Shown piece after piece: positions 26,701 to 35,326 of a stretch of DNA of 64,000 nucleotides (position 1 is its first letter; the number at the start of each line of letters is the position of its first letter). A program made the position numbers and the translations under genes. Origin of the DNA: Dawidia soli. GTDB lineage: Bacteria > Bacteroidota > Bacteroidia > Cytophagales > Cyclobacteriaceae. The notes beneath the pieces were generated by a model. The model searched no databases and was not told the origin of the DNA. It saw nothing but the letters and a program-made list of their open reading frames with translations. The stretch is taken from NCBI RefSeq assembly GCF_018598185.1, contig NZ_JAHESC010000034.1:24172-88171 (forward strand), given 5' to 3'.

Positions 26701-27070
26701 TGAGCCGCGCACCAGCGTGTTGCTGAACGACGGTGCCCGGGGCTTCCGGTTGCAGGCGCTGCCGTTCGAGGCGCAGGTGTCGCCGGTATATGGCATTGCC
26801 GTGACCGATGTGAACGGCGACGGTATGCAGGACATTTTGCTGGGCGGCAACCTGTTTGCCGTGAAGCCGGAAGCCGGCCGGTACGATGCGCTGCACGGGC
26901 TGGTGCTGACGGGTGACGGCCAGGGTGGCTTTACGGCGTTGCCGTCGCGCACGTCGGGGCTGTTGCTGCCCGGCGAGGTGCGGCATGTGCGCGTGCTGAA
27001 TGCACGTGGTAAGAAACTGCTGGCCTTTGTCCGCAATAACGACACCCTTCGATTTTATACGCTACGTTAA
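23741..27070 (+). CDS. FG-GAP/VCBS repeat lipoprotein with ASPIC-UnbV domain, copy 1
   Basis: 1109 residues. Lipobox LLVVSACKKND places it on a membrane. The rest is beta-propeller built of FG-GAP/VCBS units with Ca-binding signatures (GDINNDGLPDVYL, DYDKDGDLDCYV, DVDGDGDLDLFI, DLDGDGDLDFVLG, DVNGDGMQDILLG). An ASPIC/UnbV module lies at about 515-605 (GLGACIKAF, MPIRGFQSSMDYRLVLGLG, VVMWPDG). This is the CRTAC1-like architecture, often found beside SusC/SusD pairs in Bacteroidota; role is probably binding of a ligand at the surface. It begins 10 bases after the terminator; the ATG at 23756 is an alternative start. Confidence 0.88.
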   Translation: MRIFFMWRYWILCLLVVSACKKNDVPAPAANRNTLFTRLPAAETGIDFTNELKIDADFDVFRYRNFYNGGGVGIGDINNDGLPDVYLTSNMGDNKLFLNKGDWKFEDITEKAGVKGLKVWSTGVSLVDINHDGLLDIYICNAGDVKGGNRDNELFINNGDLTFTEQAARYGLADRGFSTHAAFFDYDKDGDLDCYVLNNSYRPVSTLGYRNLRHERDEFGGHKLYRNDNGHFTDVSAAAGIYGSVIGFGLGVTVGDVNQDNWPDLYISNDFYERDYLYINNHDGTFTEALESYMGHISMFSMGADFADLNNDGYPEIFSTDMLPEDDARVKTISSFETYDVYTLRLKNDYYHQYMRNMLHLNNQDGTFSEIGQLAGVAATDWSWGALIADFDNDRHKEIYVSNGIYRDLTNLDFIDFLGSSEQMQAAIEGKKVDFNAFVERMPSVPLPNYMFTLTDTAWRYRNVAQAWGLDEPGFSNGAAYGDLDNDGDLDLVVNNVNSPVFVYRNQSRERGRSHSLSLSFKGTEKNTFGLGACIKAFQDGEVILLDHMPIRGFQSSMDYRLVLGLGEAKQVDSLVVMWPDGLVEVRTDVPADQHLVLDHAQAKPVAIRPAAPVKPLLQPVTRTEVAHRENDFNDFDRDRLLYHMLSTQGPAFATADLNGDGLDDIFVGGSVGNAAALYMQRPGQTFTPVPGRPFDADSLAECVDAVFFDADGDRDLDLYVVTGGAEYTTQSAESTDRFYENKGLRGGMPVFEKTTGRIPLLYQSGSCVRPADVDGDGDLDLFIGTRVMPTYYGMPCDQFLLLNDGKGTFTDATAAYAPAVKRLGMVTDAVWFAYDNDGFPDLLITGEWMPVTIFRNDGKQLTPVTDVPGLANTQGWWNRVEAADLDGDGDLDFVLGNLGLNSKFKPTASSPVTLYVNDFDQNGSVEPVFAFRREGKDFPMAMRQDLIKQMSSLKKKFLYYQDYAGKSVADIFDANLLKRSTVLTFYEPRTSVLLNDGARGFRLQALPFEAQVSPVYGIAVTDVNGDGMQDILLGGNLFAVKPEAGRYDALHGLVLTGDGQGGFTALPSRTSGLLLPGEVRHVRVLNARGKKLLAFVRNNDTLRFYTLR

Positions 27071-27077
27071 TTTTCCG

Positions 27078-30000
27078 ATGAAACGATCTTCTATCTCTTC
27101 TTTGTTCTTGTTGGGTCTCTGCCTGCTGGCCGGGTGTTCGTCGGACGGTGACAAACGCTTTCGCCGGGTGCCGTCGGCCGAGTCGGGGATCACCTTCCGG
27201 AACACGCTGACCGAAAGCGTGGAGTTCAACATCTTCAACTACATGTATTTTTACAACGGCGGGGGCGTGGCCACGGGCGATCTGAACGGCGACTCGCTGC
27301 CGGATCTATACTTTACGTCCAACCAGGAGCCCAACAAGCTGTATCTCAACAAGGGTGACCTGAAGTTCGAAGATGTTACCGACGTGTCGGGCGTCGCGGG
27401 CTTTCAGGGATGGACCACCGGCGTGACGATGGCCGATGTGAACGGCGATGGCCGGCTGGACATCTATGTCAGCAACCTGGGCGACTACCTGATCTACAAA
27501 GGCAAGAACCAGCTCTTTATCAACGAAGGCAATGATGAGCACGGTGTGCCGCTCTTCCAGGATCGTGCTATGGAGTATGGCCTCGACCTGGTGGGATTTT
27601 CCACGCAGGCTTCGTTCTTCGATTACGACCGCGACGGCGACCTGGATATGTTCATGCTCAACCATTCGTTGCACCAGAACGGTACCTTTGGCAAGTCTAC
27701 CTTGCGCAAGGTGCCGCATCCGCTGGCCGGCGACAAGCTGCTGCGCAACGTGCAGGGTCACTTTGTGGAGGTGACGCAAGCGGCCGGGATCTACAGTACG
27801 GTGCTGGGGTACGGCCTGGGCGTTGTAGTGAGCGATGTGAACCTCGACGGGTGGCCGGATCTATACGTCGGCAACGACTTTCACGAAAACGACTACCTGT
27901 ATATCAACCAGGGCGACGGCACGTTTCGGGAGACGTTGGAAGCGTCCATGGCGCACACCAGCCGGTATACCATGGGCGTGGACTTTGCCGACTTCAACGA
28001 CGACGGCTTTCCGGACCTGATCGCCATGGACATGCTGCCGGAGGACCCGAAGATCCTGAAGGCTTCGCAGGCGGAGGAGACCTATGATGTCTATAATTTC
28101 AAGATCAACTTCGGGTATAATCATCAGTTCGCGCGTAATACGTTGCAGCTCAACAACCAGGACGGCACGTTTAGCGAGATCGCCCTGCTGGCCGGCGTGG
28201 CGGCGACCGACTGGAGCTGGTCGTCGCTGTTTGCCGATTTCGACCTGGACGGGCGTAAGGATATTTTTATCTCCAACGGTATCTACCGTCGTTCGAACGA
28301 CCTGGACTATATCAACTTTATTTCGGCCGACACGGTGCAGCGGAAGATCTCGCAGGAGTCGATGACCGAGAAAGAGATGATCTACATCGACAAGATGCCC
28401 AAGATCAAACTGGCAAACTATCTCTACCAGAATAACGGCGATTCGACATTCACCAACCGCGCGCCGGAATGGGGCCTGGACCTGCCGTCGTACGGCAACG
28501 GCGCCGCGTATGTGGACCTGGATAACGATGGCGACCTGGATCTTGTCGTGAACAACCTCGAGGACGAGGCGTCGGTATACGAGAACCGTACGCTGACCGC
28601 GCGGCCTGCCGATAAAGCGGTAAAGCAGCCGGGGTACTTACAATTCGTACTGAAGGGCCGCGGGGCCAACGCGGTGGGCGTAGGCGCCAAGATATTTGTG
28701 TATCGCCAGGGAGGGCTGCAGATGCAGGAGTGCATGCCGACGCGGGGCTACCAGAGCGCGGTAGACCCACGCGTAACGTTCGGCCTGGGCGACGCGGCAC
28801 GCGCGGACTCGGTTACCGTAGTCTGGAACAGCGGCGCGTTCCAAACGCTGCGCCAGGTACATGCCAACCAGCGGATCACGCTGGACGAGCAGCAAGCGTC
28901 GGGCACATTCGACTATACGCCGTTTCACCGGTACACGCCGGTATTCCGGCGTTCGACCGATACGCTGGCGCTGTCGTACCGGCACAAGGAGAACAAGTTC
29001 GTGGAGTTTAACCGCGAGCAGCTGATCCCGCACATGATGTCGGCGGAAGGACCGGCCGTGGCGGTAGGCGACCTGAACGGCGACGGCCGGGAAGATATCT
29101 TCTTAGGGGGTGCGAAATGGATCACGGGTCAGACGTTCCTGCAGACGCCGAAGGGTACGTTCGTGGAGCTGGCGCAGCCTGCGCTGGCTGCGGACAGTAC
29201 GAGTGAGGATGTCGATGCGGTGATGTTTGATGCGGACGGCGACGGCGATCGCGACCTGGTGGTGGTGAGCGGAGGTAACGAGTTTGCCAACAAGTCGCCG
29301 CACCGGTGCCCGCGGTTGTATCTCAACGATGGGAAGGGAGCTTTGTCGCGGTCGAAGGGACTGCCCGAGCTGTTCCTGACGGGGTCTTGCGCCCGTGCGT
29401 CGGATGTAGACGGCGATGGTGATCAGGACCTGTTCATCGGTGCGCGCACCACGGTGTGGCGCTACGGCGTTCGCCCGGATAGTTATTTGCTACGCAACGA
29501 CGGCAAGGGCCACTTTGCCGATGTGACGGAGACTGTAGCCCCGGCGTTGAAGGCGTTCGGGTTTGTGAAGCAGGCGGCGTGGGCAGACATGAATGGCGAC
29601 GGCACACAAGACCTGGTGGTGGCAGCCGAGTGGGCGCCCGTAACGATCTTCCTGAACCAGGGAGGCACGCTGACACCGCTGCCGCTGGAAGGCTCCGGTC
29701 TGGAGCACACCGCGGGGTGGTGGAATACATTGCAACCCGCGGACTTTGACGGCGACGGCGACCTGGACCTGGTGGGTGGCAACCTGGGGTTGAACGCCAA
29801 GCTGCATGCCTCGGTACAAGAGCCTGCGCGGATGTACGTAGCCGACTTTGACAAGAACGACAGCACGGACCAGGTGTTGACGCACTATATTCACGGCAAG
29901 GAGTATTCTTTCCATACGCGCGACGAGATGACCAAGCAGATGCCGTACCTGAAGAAGCGGTATCTCTCGTATCACAAATTTGCGGATGCGTCTATCGAAG

Positions 30001-30428
30001 AGATGTTCGGGCGGGAGGCGTTGGACAAGGCCGAGCAGTATACGGCCTATACTTTTGCGAGCGCGTATATTGAAAACCTGGGCCAGGGTAAGTTCCGTGT
30101 CCGGCGGTTGCCGACGGCGGCACAGTTCTCGCCGGTGCAGGCGATCCTGCCCGGTGACTATACGGGCGACGGCAAGCTTGATATTTTGCTGGCCGGCAAC
30201 TTTTATCCTGTCAATATTCAGATGGGGCGGTATGATGCGGGCTATGGGTTGTTGCTGACAGGGGACGGCAAGGGTAACTTTACGGCGGTTCCTTCGTGCC
30301 GGTCGGGATTTTGCGTGAGAGGAGAGACCCGACAGTTGCGGGCGGTGCAGGTGGGGGGTACGGTGCATTACCTGGCGGTGCGGAATAATGATACAGTGGA
30401 GGCTTTTACGTTGAAGCCGCGTCTGTAG
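27078..30428 (+). CDS. FG-GAP/VCBS repeat lipoprotein with ASPIC-UnbV domain, copy 2
   Basis: About 1116 residues; a tandem paralogue of the gene before it, seven bases downstream of its stop. Lipobox LLAGCSSDGDK follows the signal peptide. Same order: FG-GAP units (GDLNGDSLPDLYF, DVNGDGRLDIYV, DYDRDGDLDMFML, DVDGDGDQDLFI, DFDGDGDLDLVGG), then an ASPIC/UnbV module (GVGAKIFVYRQ, MPTRGYQSAVDPRVTFGLG), then more propeller. Long blocks match copy 1 (for example NNQDGTFSEI..LAGVAATDWSW), so this is an old duplication kept in the same transcript. The start at 27078 is chosen for its lipoprotein signal; the longer upstream frame overlaps copy 1 and is not needed. Confidence 0.88.
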   Translation: MKRSSISSLFLLGLCLLAGCSSDGDKRFRRVPSAESGITFRNTLTESVEFNIFNYMYFYNGGGVATGDLNGDSLPDLYFTSNQEPNKLYLNKGDLKFEDVTDVSGVAGFQGWTTGVTMADVNGDGRLDIYVSNLGDYLIYKGKNQLFINEGNDEHGVPLFQDRAMEYGLDLVGFSTQASFFDYDRDGDLDMFMLNHSLHQNGTFGKSTLRKVPHPLAGDKLLRNVQGHFVEVTQAAGIYSTVLGYGLGVVVSDVNLDGWPDLYVGNDFHENDYLYINQGDGTFRETLEASMAHTSRYTMGVDFADFNDDGFPDLIAMDMLPEDPKILKASQAEETYDVYNFKINFGYNHQFARNTLQLNNQDGTFSEIALLAGVAATDWSWSSLFADFDLDGRKDIFISNGIYRRSNDLDYINFISADTVQRKISQESMTEKEMIYIDKMPKIKLANYLYQNNGDSTFTNRAPEWGLDLPSYGNGAAYVDLDNDGDLDLVVNNLEDEASVYENRTLTARPADKAVKQPGYLQFVLKGRGANAVGVGAKIFVYRQGGLQMQECMPTRGYQSAVDPRVTFGLGDAARADSVTVVWNSGAFQTLRQVHANQRITLDEQQASGTFDYTPFHRYTPVFRRSTDTLALSYRHKENKFVEFNREQLIPHMMSAEGPAVAVGDLNGDGREDIFLGGAKWITGQTFLQTPKGTFVELAQPALAADSTSEDVDAVMFDADGDGDRDLVVVSGGNEFANKSPHRCPRLYLNDGKGALSRSKGLPELFLTGSCARASDVDGDGDQDLFIGARTTVWRYGVRPDSYLLRNDGKGHFADVTETVAPALKAFGFVKQAAWADMNGDGTQDLVVAAEWAPVTIFLNQGGTLTPLPLEGSGLEHTAGWWNTLQPADFDGDGDLDLVGGNLGLNAKLHASVQEPARMYVADFDKNDSTDQVLTHYIHGKEYSFHTRDEMTKQMPYLKKRYLSYHKFADASIEEMFGREALDKAEQYTAYTFASAYIENLGQGKFRVRRLPTAAQFSPVQAILPGDYTGDGKLDILLAGNFYPVNIQMGRYDAGYGLLLTGDGKGNFTAVPSCRSGFCVRGETRQLRAVQVGGTVHYLAVRNNDTVEAFTLKPRL

Positions 30429-30444
30429 GTGTTTACGCGGCTAC

Positions 30445-30493
30445 GGCAGTTGCAAACTGCCTACCGGCCAGGCACTCCCGATAGCTATCGGGA
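30445..30493. repeat. Composite palindromic repeat, copy A
   Basis: GGCAGTTGCAAACTGCC (30447-30463, 7-base arms) and CCCGATAGCTATCGGG (30478-30493, perfect) stand 14 bases apart. The same two palindromes in the same order and orientation occur at 54731-54779, spaced 14 bases apart. The element sits right after the second FG-GAP gene and could help stop or protect its transcript. Confidence 0.7.
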
Positions 30494-30668
30494 TCACCGC
30501 TTCGCTCAGACTTTCGCCAGTAACTGCCGGTGCCCAGGTTGAATGCCAGGAAACGATTGAATCTCTTGTTCTATGTAGAATAATCCGTTTTTAATTCCAG
30601 GGGTTGTTGGGTGATTGAAATTTTATTTTAAAAAACTTCAGAATTCTTTAGTGGGGTGGGGTTGGTTT

Positions 30669-30688
30669 ATTTGTCTTAGGGGACAAAT
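30669..30688. promoter_or_regulatory. Spaced inverted repeat in front of fecR
   Basis: ATTTGTC and GACAAAT form a perfect inverted repeat around TTAGGG, ending eight bases before the ATG of the FecR gene. TTTATTTG within it resembles a -7 element (TAnnTTTG, seven of eight). It may be an operator, a sigma-factor recognition site or an RNA hairpin that hides the start. Confidence 0.35.
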
Positions 30689-30696
30689 ATCTAACC

Positions 30697-31677
30697 ATGC
30701 GTGTTGACGAGGAGTATCTCCGCGCGATCGTGCAGTATCTGAACGATCCGGAGAACGTTGTGGCCAGGGAAGCGATGGAAACTATGCGCGGGCAGTCGCC
30801 CGATCACGAAACCTTTTACCAGGAAGTATTCTTCTTATGGACCTCGTCGGCCGACGTGCGGTCGCTGGACGTATTGCCGGTGCGTGAGGCTACGGCGCGT
30901 CTGTCGGCGCGGTTAAAGGCGCATCCGCGCTATACCCCGCCGGTACGTCAGGTGTCGCTGTGGGGCTGGGCCTTGCGGGCGGCGGCAGTGCTGGCCGTGG
31001 GCGTGGGGGCCTGGTGGTGGTATGCGGCTTCGCGCGTGTCGTACATTACCCGTACGACTGCGGCGGGCATGACCGATTCTGTACGCCTGGCGGATGCTTC
31101 CCGGATCTTTCTCGATGCCAACACGACGTTGCGTTATCCCGACCGCATCGCGGGCGATGCCCGCACGGTATACCTCGATCAGGGCAACGCTTTCTTTTCC
31201 GTATCGCATGACCCCGGGCGGCCTTTTACGGTGCAACTGGATGGCTCCAGCGTGACCGTATTGGGCACGAGCTTTACTATCCAAGCCAGCGCCGAGCAGG
31301 TATATGTCGGCGTGCGCACCGGCACGGTGCGGTTCACCGCGGGCAACGCGGCGTCTATACTGCAAGCGGGCGACGGCGCCATCTTTCGCCGCAAGACGCA
31401 CACGCTGCAGGCGGTGGACGCCACCAACCGGAATGCCGACGCGTGGATCACGCACGAGCTTCGCTTTGTCGATGCTTCGCTGCAAGAGGTGCTCACCTCG
31501 CTGGAAGATTACTATCACGTGCAGATCAGCCTGAAAGATTCCATTGCCAACTTTCGCAAGTTCAACGCGAGCTTCCGGAATAACAGGCTGGACGAAGTGC
31601 TCGATGTGTTAGCCGCGACGTATCCCATTGCCGTGGAACATACCGACTCGCGCGTCGTCATCCGGAATCTTCCCTGA
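30697..31677 (+). CDS. FecR family anti-sigma factor
   Basis: 326 residues. Cytoplasmic N-terminal segment (1-88) with the conserved WTSSADVR-type stretch, one transmembrane helix (about 89-110) and a periplasmic FecR domain (about 118-215; VRLADASRIFLDANTTLRYP, FFSVSHDPGRPFTVQL, VTVLGTSFTIQ) followed by a C-terminal DUF4974-type domain (about 240-326). It is the bridge of a cell-surface signalling relay: the STN domain of the next SusC protein touches FecR, which then releases or activates a sigma factor. The ECF-like sigma gene expected directly upstream is absent; the only one nearby is 13 kb downstream at 44816. Confidence 0.92.
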   Translation: MRVDEEYLRAIVQYLNDPENVVAREAMETMRGQSPDHETFYQEVFFLWTSSADVRSLDVLPVREATARLSARLKAHPRYTPPVRQVSLWGWALRAAAVLAVGVGAWWWYAASRVSYITRTTAAGMTDSVRLADASRIFLDANTTLRYPDRIAGDARTVYLDQGNAFFSVSHDPGRPFTVQLDGSSVTVLGTSFTIQASAEQVYVGVRTGTVRFTAGNAASILQAGDGAIFRRKTHTLQAVDATNRNADAWITHELRFVDASLQEVLTSLEDYYHVQISLKDSIANFRKFNASFRNNRLDEVLDVLAATYPIAVEHTDSRVVIRNLP

Positions 31678-31729
31678 TATTGCCTTACGACTTTACAGAG
31701 CCCATCCAAATCCTTTAATCTCATTCACT

Positions 31730-34700
31730 ATGTATGAAAATCTCTACCGGAGAAAGTCACACCCATTCCGCTTACTCCTGCTACTGACAGTCCTTTGGCT
31801 GCCGGTACCGTTGCAGGCCAGCCTGGGCCAGCCCCGGGTGGAAACGCTGGAGGCATTCCTCAAACGGCTGGAAGAGCAGCACCACGTCAGCTTCGTATAC
31901 GATGCCGGCGAGATCAACCGCGGGCTGCAGATCGAAAGCGATCCCTCGGGCTCGCTGGAAGCATCGCTTCGTGCGTTGCACAGCAAAGGCATTGTCTATA
32001 AGATCGTCGGCGATCAGGTGATCCTGCAACGCTCGCGCGCGGTGGACGATCTGTCTGTTCGTGGTACGATCACGGAAGTGGTCGGCGGTAAACGTTCGGC
32101 GATGGTGGGCGTGTCGGTGGTGGAAAAGGGTACTACAAACGGAACGATCACCGACGTGAACGGGTCGTTCCAGCTGCTGGTGAAGGACGACGCCGTGCTG
32201 GTGGTCTCCATGATCGGTTATACCACGCAGGAGGTACCGGTTTCCGGCCGCTCGACGGTCGATGTAACGTTGCAGGAGGACGTGAACGTGCTGGGCGAGG
32301 TGGTTGTGACCGGTTACCAGGACGTCGATAAAAAGCTCTTTACGGGTTCTACGGTAAACCTGAAAGGTGCCGACGTGAAGCAGGACGGTATCAACGACGT
32401 GAGCCGGATGCTGGCGGGGCGTGCGGCGGGTGTGTCAGTGCAGAATGTATCGGGCACATTCGGTACCGCGCCGAAGATCCGCATCCGCGGGGCGACGTCG
32501 ATCACCGGCGACAACAAGCCGCTGTGGGTGGTCGACGGTGTGATCCTGGAGGATGTGGTCAACATTTCGAACGAGCAGCTGTCCACCGGTGACACCAAGA
32601 CGCTGATCGGCTCGTCGGTGGCCGGGTTGAACCCCGACGACATCGAGAGCTTTCAGATCCTCAAGGACGCCTCGGCCACGGCCATGTATGGTGCGCGTGC
32701 GATGAACGGCGTGATCGTCATCACCACCAAGAAGGGGCGCATCGGCAAACCGTTGGTATCGTACACGGGGAACTTCTCGACGTACCTGAAGCCATCGTAC
32801 AACACCTTTAACATCATGAACTCGGCCGACCAGATGGCGATGTATGCCGAGCTGGATACGAAGGGCTGGGAGCTTTTTGGCAACAGCAAGCGCATGGCGA
32901 GCGGCGGGGTATATGTAAAGATGTATGACCTGATCGACTCCTACAATGCGGAGGCGGGAGCTTTCGGCCTGGCGAACACGCCGGAGGCAAAGGCTGCATT
33001 CTTAAAACGCTACGGCCGCGAGAACACCGATTGGTTCGATGTGTTGTTCCGCAATTCATTTATGCAGGAACACTCGCTGAGCATCTCGTCGGGTACGGAG
33101 AAGTCGCAGCTATACTTTTCGTCGTCGTTCCTGAAAGACGAGGGGTGGACGATCGGCGACAATGTAAAACGGTTTACGGGGAATGCCCGCGCGAACTTTA
33201 CCATTACCGACCGCCTGAGCGTGGGCCTGATCACGCAGGGCTCCATCCGCGATCAGCGTGCCCCGGGCACCGTGACGCGCCGCAGCAACCCGGTGGAAGG
33301 TAAGTACGACCGCGACTTTGATATCAACCCCTTCAGCTACGCGCTGAACACGAGCCGCACGCTGACCCCCTATGACGAGCACAGCAACCTGGAGTTCTTC
33401 AAACGCAATTTCGCTCCCTTCAATATCATTCACGAGCTGGCCAACAATACGCTGGACCTGTCGATGATCGACCTGAAGCTGCAGGGCGATGTGGCGTATA
33501 AGATCCTGCCATCGTTGAAATATACTTTCCTGGGCGCGTTGCGCTATGCCAAGACCAACCAGGAGCACAAGGTTTACGAGCACTCCAACATGGCGGAGGC
33601 GTACCGCGCGGCGGGCGATGCGACGATCCGCGCCAGCAACCGGTTCTTGTATACCAACCCGGATGATCCGGAAGCGGAACCGGTGGTGGTATTGCCCTAT
33701 GGTGGTTTTTATAACACGGTAGACGACTTCCTGGTGAGCTATAACCTGCGCAATACCCTGGAGTGGAACAAGACCTTTTACGAGACACACATCGTGCGCT
33801 TGTTCGCCTCGCAGGAGCTGCGGTATGCGGACCGGCAGAACAAATTCTTTTACGGGTATGGCTACCAGTTCGACAAGGGCGGTGTGCCGTATGTCGATCC
33901 GAACATCATCAAGCAGGTGGTGGAAGGGAACTTCGACTTCTACGGCATGAGCATGAACTACGACCGTTTTCTGGCGGGCATGATCAATGGCAGCTATTCG
34001 TACCGGGGGAAGTACAACGCCAACGCGACGTTGCGTTATGACGGTTCCAACCGGCTGGGCAAGTCGCGCAATGCACGCTGGCTGCCTACCTGGAACATCA
34101 GCGGTTCCTGGAACCTGGACACGGAGAACTTTATGCAGCAGCAGCGGCTGGTCGACCGGCTTACGCTGCGCGCCACGTATGGTCTGACGGCCAGCATGGG
34201 GGCGGCGACGAACTCGAGCCTGGTGCTGCTGACCAACAAAGCCACGCGGCCGTACCTGCCGGAGCTGGAGTCGGTTACGAATATCCGGTTCCTGGAAAAC
34301 AAAGACCTGACCTGGGAGAAGCAGTATGAAACGAACATCGGCATCGACGCGGGCCTGCTGAACGAGCGGCTGACGGTGACGGTGGACTGGTATAACCGCG
34401 ACGGTTTTGACCTGATCAGCCCGATGCGTACGGCGGGTATCGGCGGCGAGTTCATCAAGCTGGCCAACTATGCCGACATGCGCTCGCGCGGCGTAGAGGT
34501 TACGGTAGGCGCCACGTTGGTGAACCACGATCGCTGGGGCTGGAAAACCCAGGTGACCTTTGCCCACAATACCAACCGCGTGACGAACCTGAAGAGCAAC
34601 CCGAGCATCTGGGAGCTGGTGTCGTCTGACGGCGGACCGAAGGAAGGATATCCGTACCGCGGGTTGTTCTCGGTGGACTTCCGCGGGCTGGATGCGGAGA

Positions 34701-35314
34701 ACGGCAGTCCGTACTTTGTCAACGAGCAGGGCCAGGAGAGCGGCCAGGTGTTTTTGCAGAGCGATAAGACCGGGCACCTGGTGTATGCGGGCCCTGTCGA
34801 TCCGACAACGACCGGCGGATTCTATAACGCTTTCCGCTATGGCAACTTCACCTTGTCGGCGCTGGTGACGTTCAGCGCGGGCAATAAGATCCGTCTCAAT
34901 CCGGCCTTTAACAGCAGCTATACCGACCTGGATGCCACGCCCAAGGAATTCCTGAACCGGTGGATGACGAGCGGCGACGAACGGTATACGCAGATCCCGT
35001 CGATCCTGGATAGCCGCACGGCCGGTACGTTGGGTGGCTTCAATCCTTATGCGGTGTACAACTATTCGGATGTGCGCATTGCCGACGGTGGCTTTGTGCG
35101 GCTGAAGCAGGTGTCGCTGAGCTATACGGTGCCGGCGCCGTGGGTCTCGGCGATGCGGGCCACGAATATGTCGGTCAGCCTGGTGGCGAACAACCCGTTG
35201 CTGCTGTACTCGGACAAGCGGCTGAAAGGCCAGGACCCCGAGTTTTTTACCTCGGGGGGTGTGGCGCTTCCGATCCCGCAACAATATACTTTATCTCTGA
35301 AAGCCGGTTTTTAA
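31730..35314 (+). CDS. SusC/RagA TonB-linked transporter 2 with STN signalling domain
   Basis: About 1194 residues. Signal region (MYENLYRRKSHPFRLLLLLTV), secretin/TonB short N-terminal domain (about 38-100; LEEQHHVSFVYDAGEINR), carboxypeptidase-like domain (about 108-190), plug (VTGYQDVDKKLFTGST; IRIRGATSITGDNKPLWVVDGV; DIESFQILKDASATAMYGARAMNG) and beta-barrel ending YTLSLKAGF. The STN domain marks it as the sensor of the FecR gene just upstream. The ATG at 31730 is used because the longer frame overlaps fecR and has no signal peptide at its start. Substrate is unknown; neighbours suggest a peptide- or metal-related ligand, not a sugar. Confidence 0.93.
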   Translation: MYENLYRRKSHPFRLLLLLTVLWLPVPLQASLGQPRVETLEAFLKRLEEQHHVSFVYDAGEINRGLQIESDPSGSLEASLRALHSKGIVYKIVGDQVILQRSRAVDDLSVRGTITEVVGGKRSAMVGVSVVEKGTTNGTITDVNGSFQLLVKDDAVLVVSMIGYTTQEVPVSGRSTVDVTLQEDVNVLGEVVVTGYQDVDKKLFTGSTVNLKGADVKQDGINDVSRMLAGRAAGVSVQNVSGTFGTAPKIRIRGATSITGDNKPLWVVDGVILEDVVNISNEQLSTGDTKTLIGSSVAGLNPDDIESFQILKDASATAMYGARAMNGVIVITTKKGRIGKPLVSYTGNFSTYLKPSYNTFNIMNSADQMAMYAELDTKGWELFGNSKRMASGGVYVKMYDLIDSYNAEAGAFGLANTPEAKAAFLKRYGRENTDWFDVLFRNSFMQEHSLSISSGTEKSQLYFSSSFLKDEGWTIGDNVKRFTGNARANFTITDRLSVGLITQGSIRDQRAPGTVTRRSNPVEGKYDRDFDINPFSYALNTSRTLTPYDEHSNLEFFKRNFAPFNIIHELANNTLDLSMIDLKLQGDVAYKILPSLKYTFLGALRYAKTNQEHKVYEHSNMAEAYRAAGDATIRASNRFLYTNPDDPEAEPVVVLPYGGFYNTVDDFLVSYNLRNTLEWNKTFYETHIVRLFASQELRYADRQNKFFYGYGYQFDKGGVPYVDPNIIKQVVEGNFDFYGMSMNYDRFLAGMINGSYSYRGKYNANATLRYDGSNRLGKSRNARWLPTWNISGSWNLDTENFMQQQRLVDRLTLRATYGLTASMGAATNSSLVLLTNKATRPYLPELESVTNIRFLENKDLTWEKQYETNIGIDAGLLNERLTVTVDWYNRDGFDLISPMRTAGIGGEFIKLANYADMRSRGVEVTVGATLVNHDRWGWKTQVTFAHNTNRVTNLKSNPSIWELVSSDGGPKEGYPYRGLFSVDFRGLDAENGSPYFVNEQGQESGQVFLQSDKTGHLVYAGPVDPTTTGGFYNAFRYGNFTLSALVTFSAGNKIRLNPAFNSSYTDLDATPKEFLNRWMTSGDERYTQIPSILDSRTAGTLGGFNPYAVYNYSDVRIADGGFVRLKQVSLSYTVPAPWVSAMRATNMSVSLVANNPLLLYSDKRLKGQDPEFFTSGGVALPIPQQYTLSLKAGF

Positions 35315-35326
35315 TCTAACGATATC

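Noticed and set aside
33110..35284. Long open frame on the minus strand, 724 codons, opposite susC 2
   Set aside because: It is antisense to a clear SusC gene, has an arginine/histidine-rich composition with no domain, and reflects GC-rich third positions.
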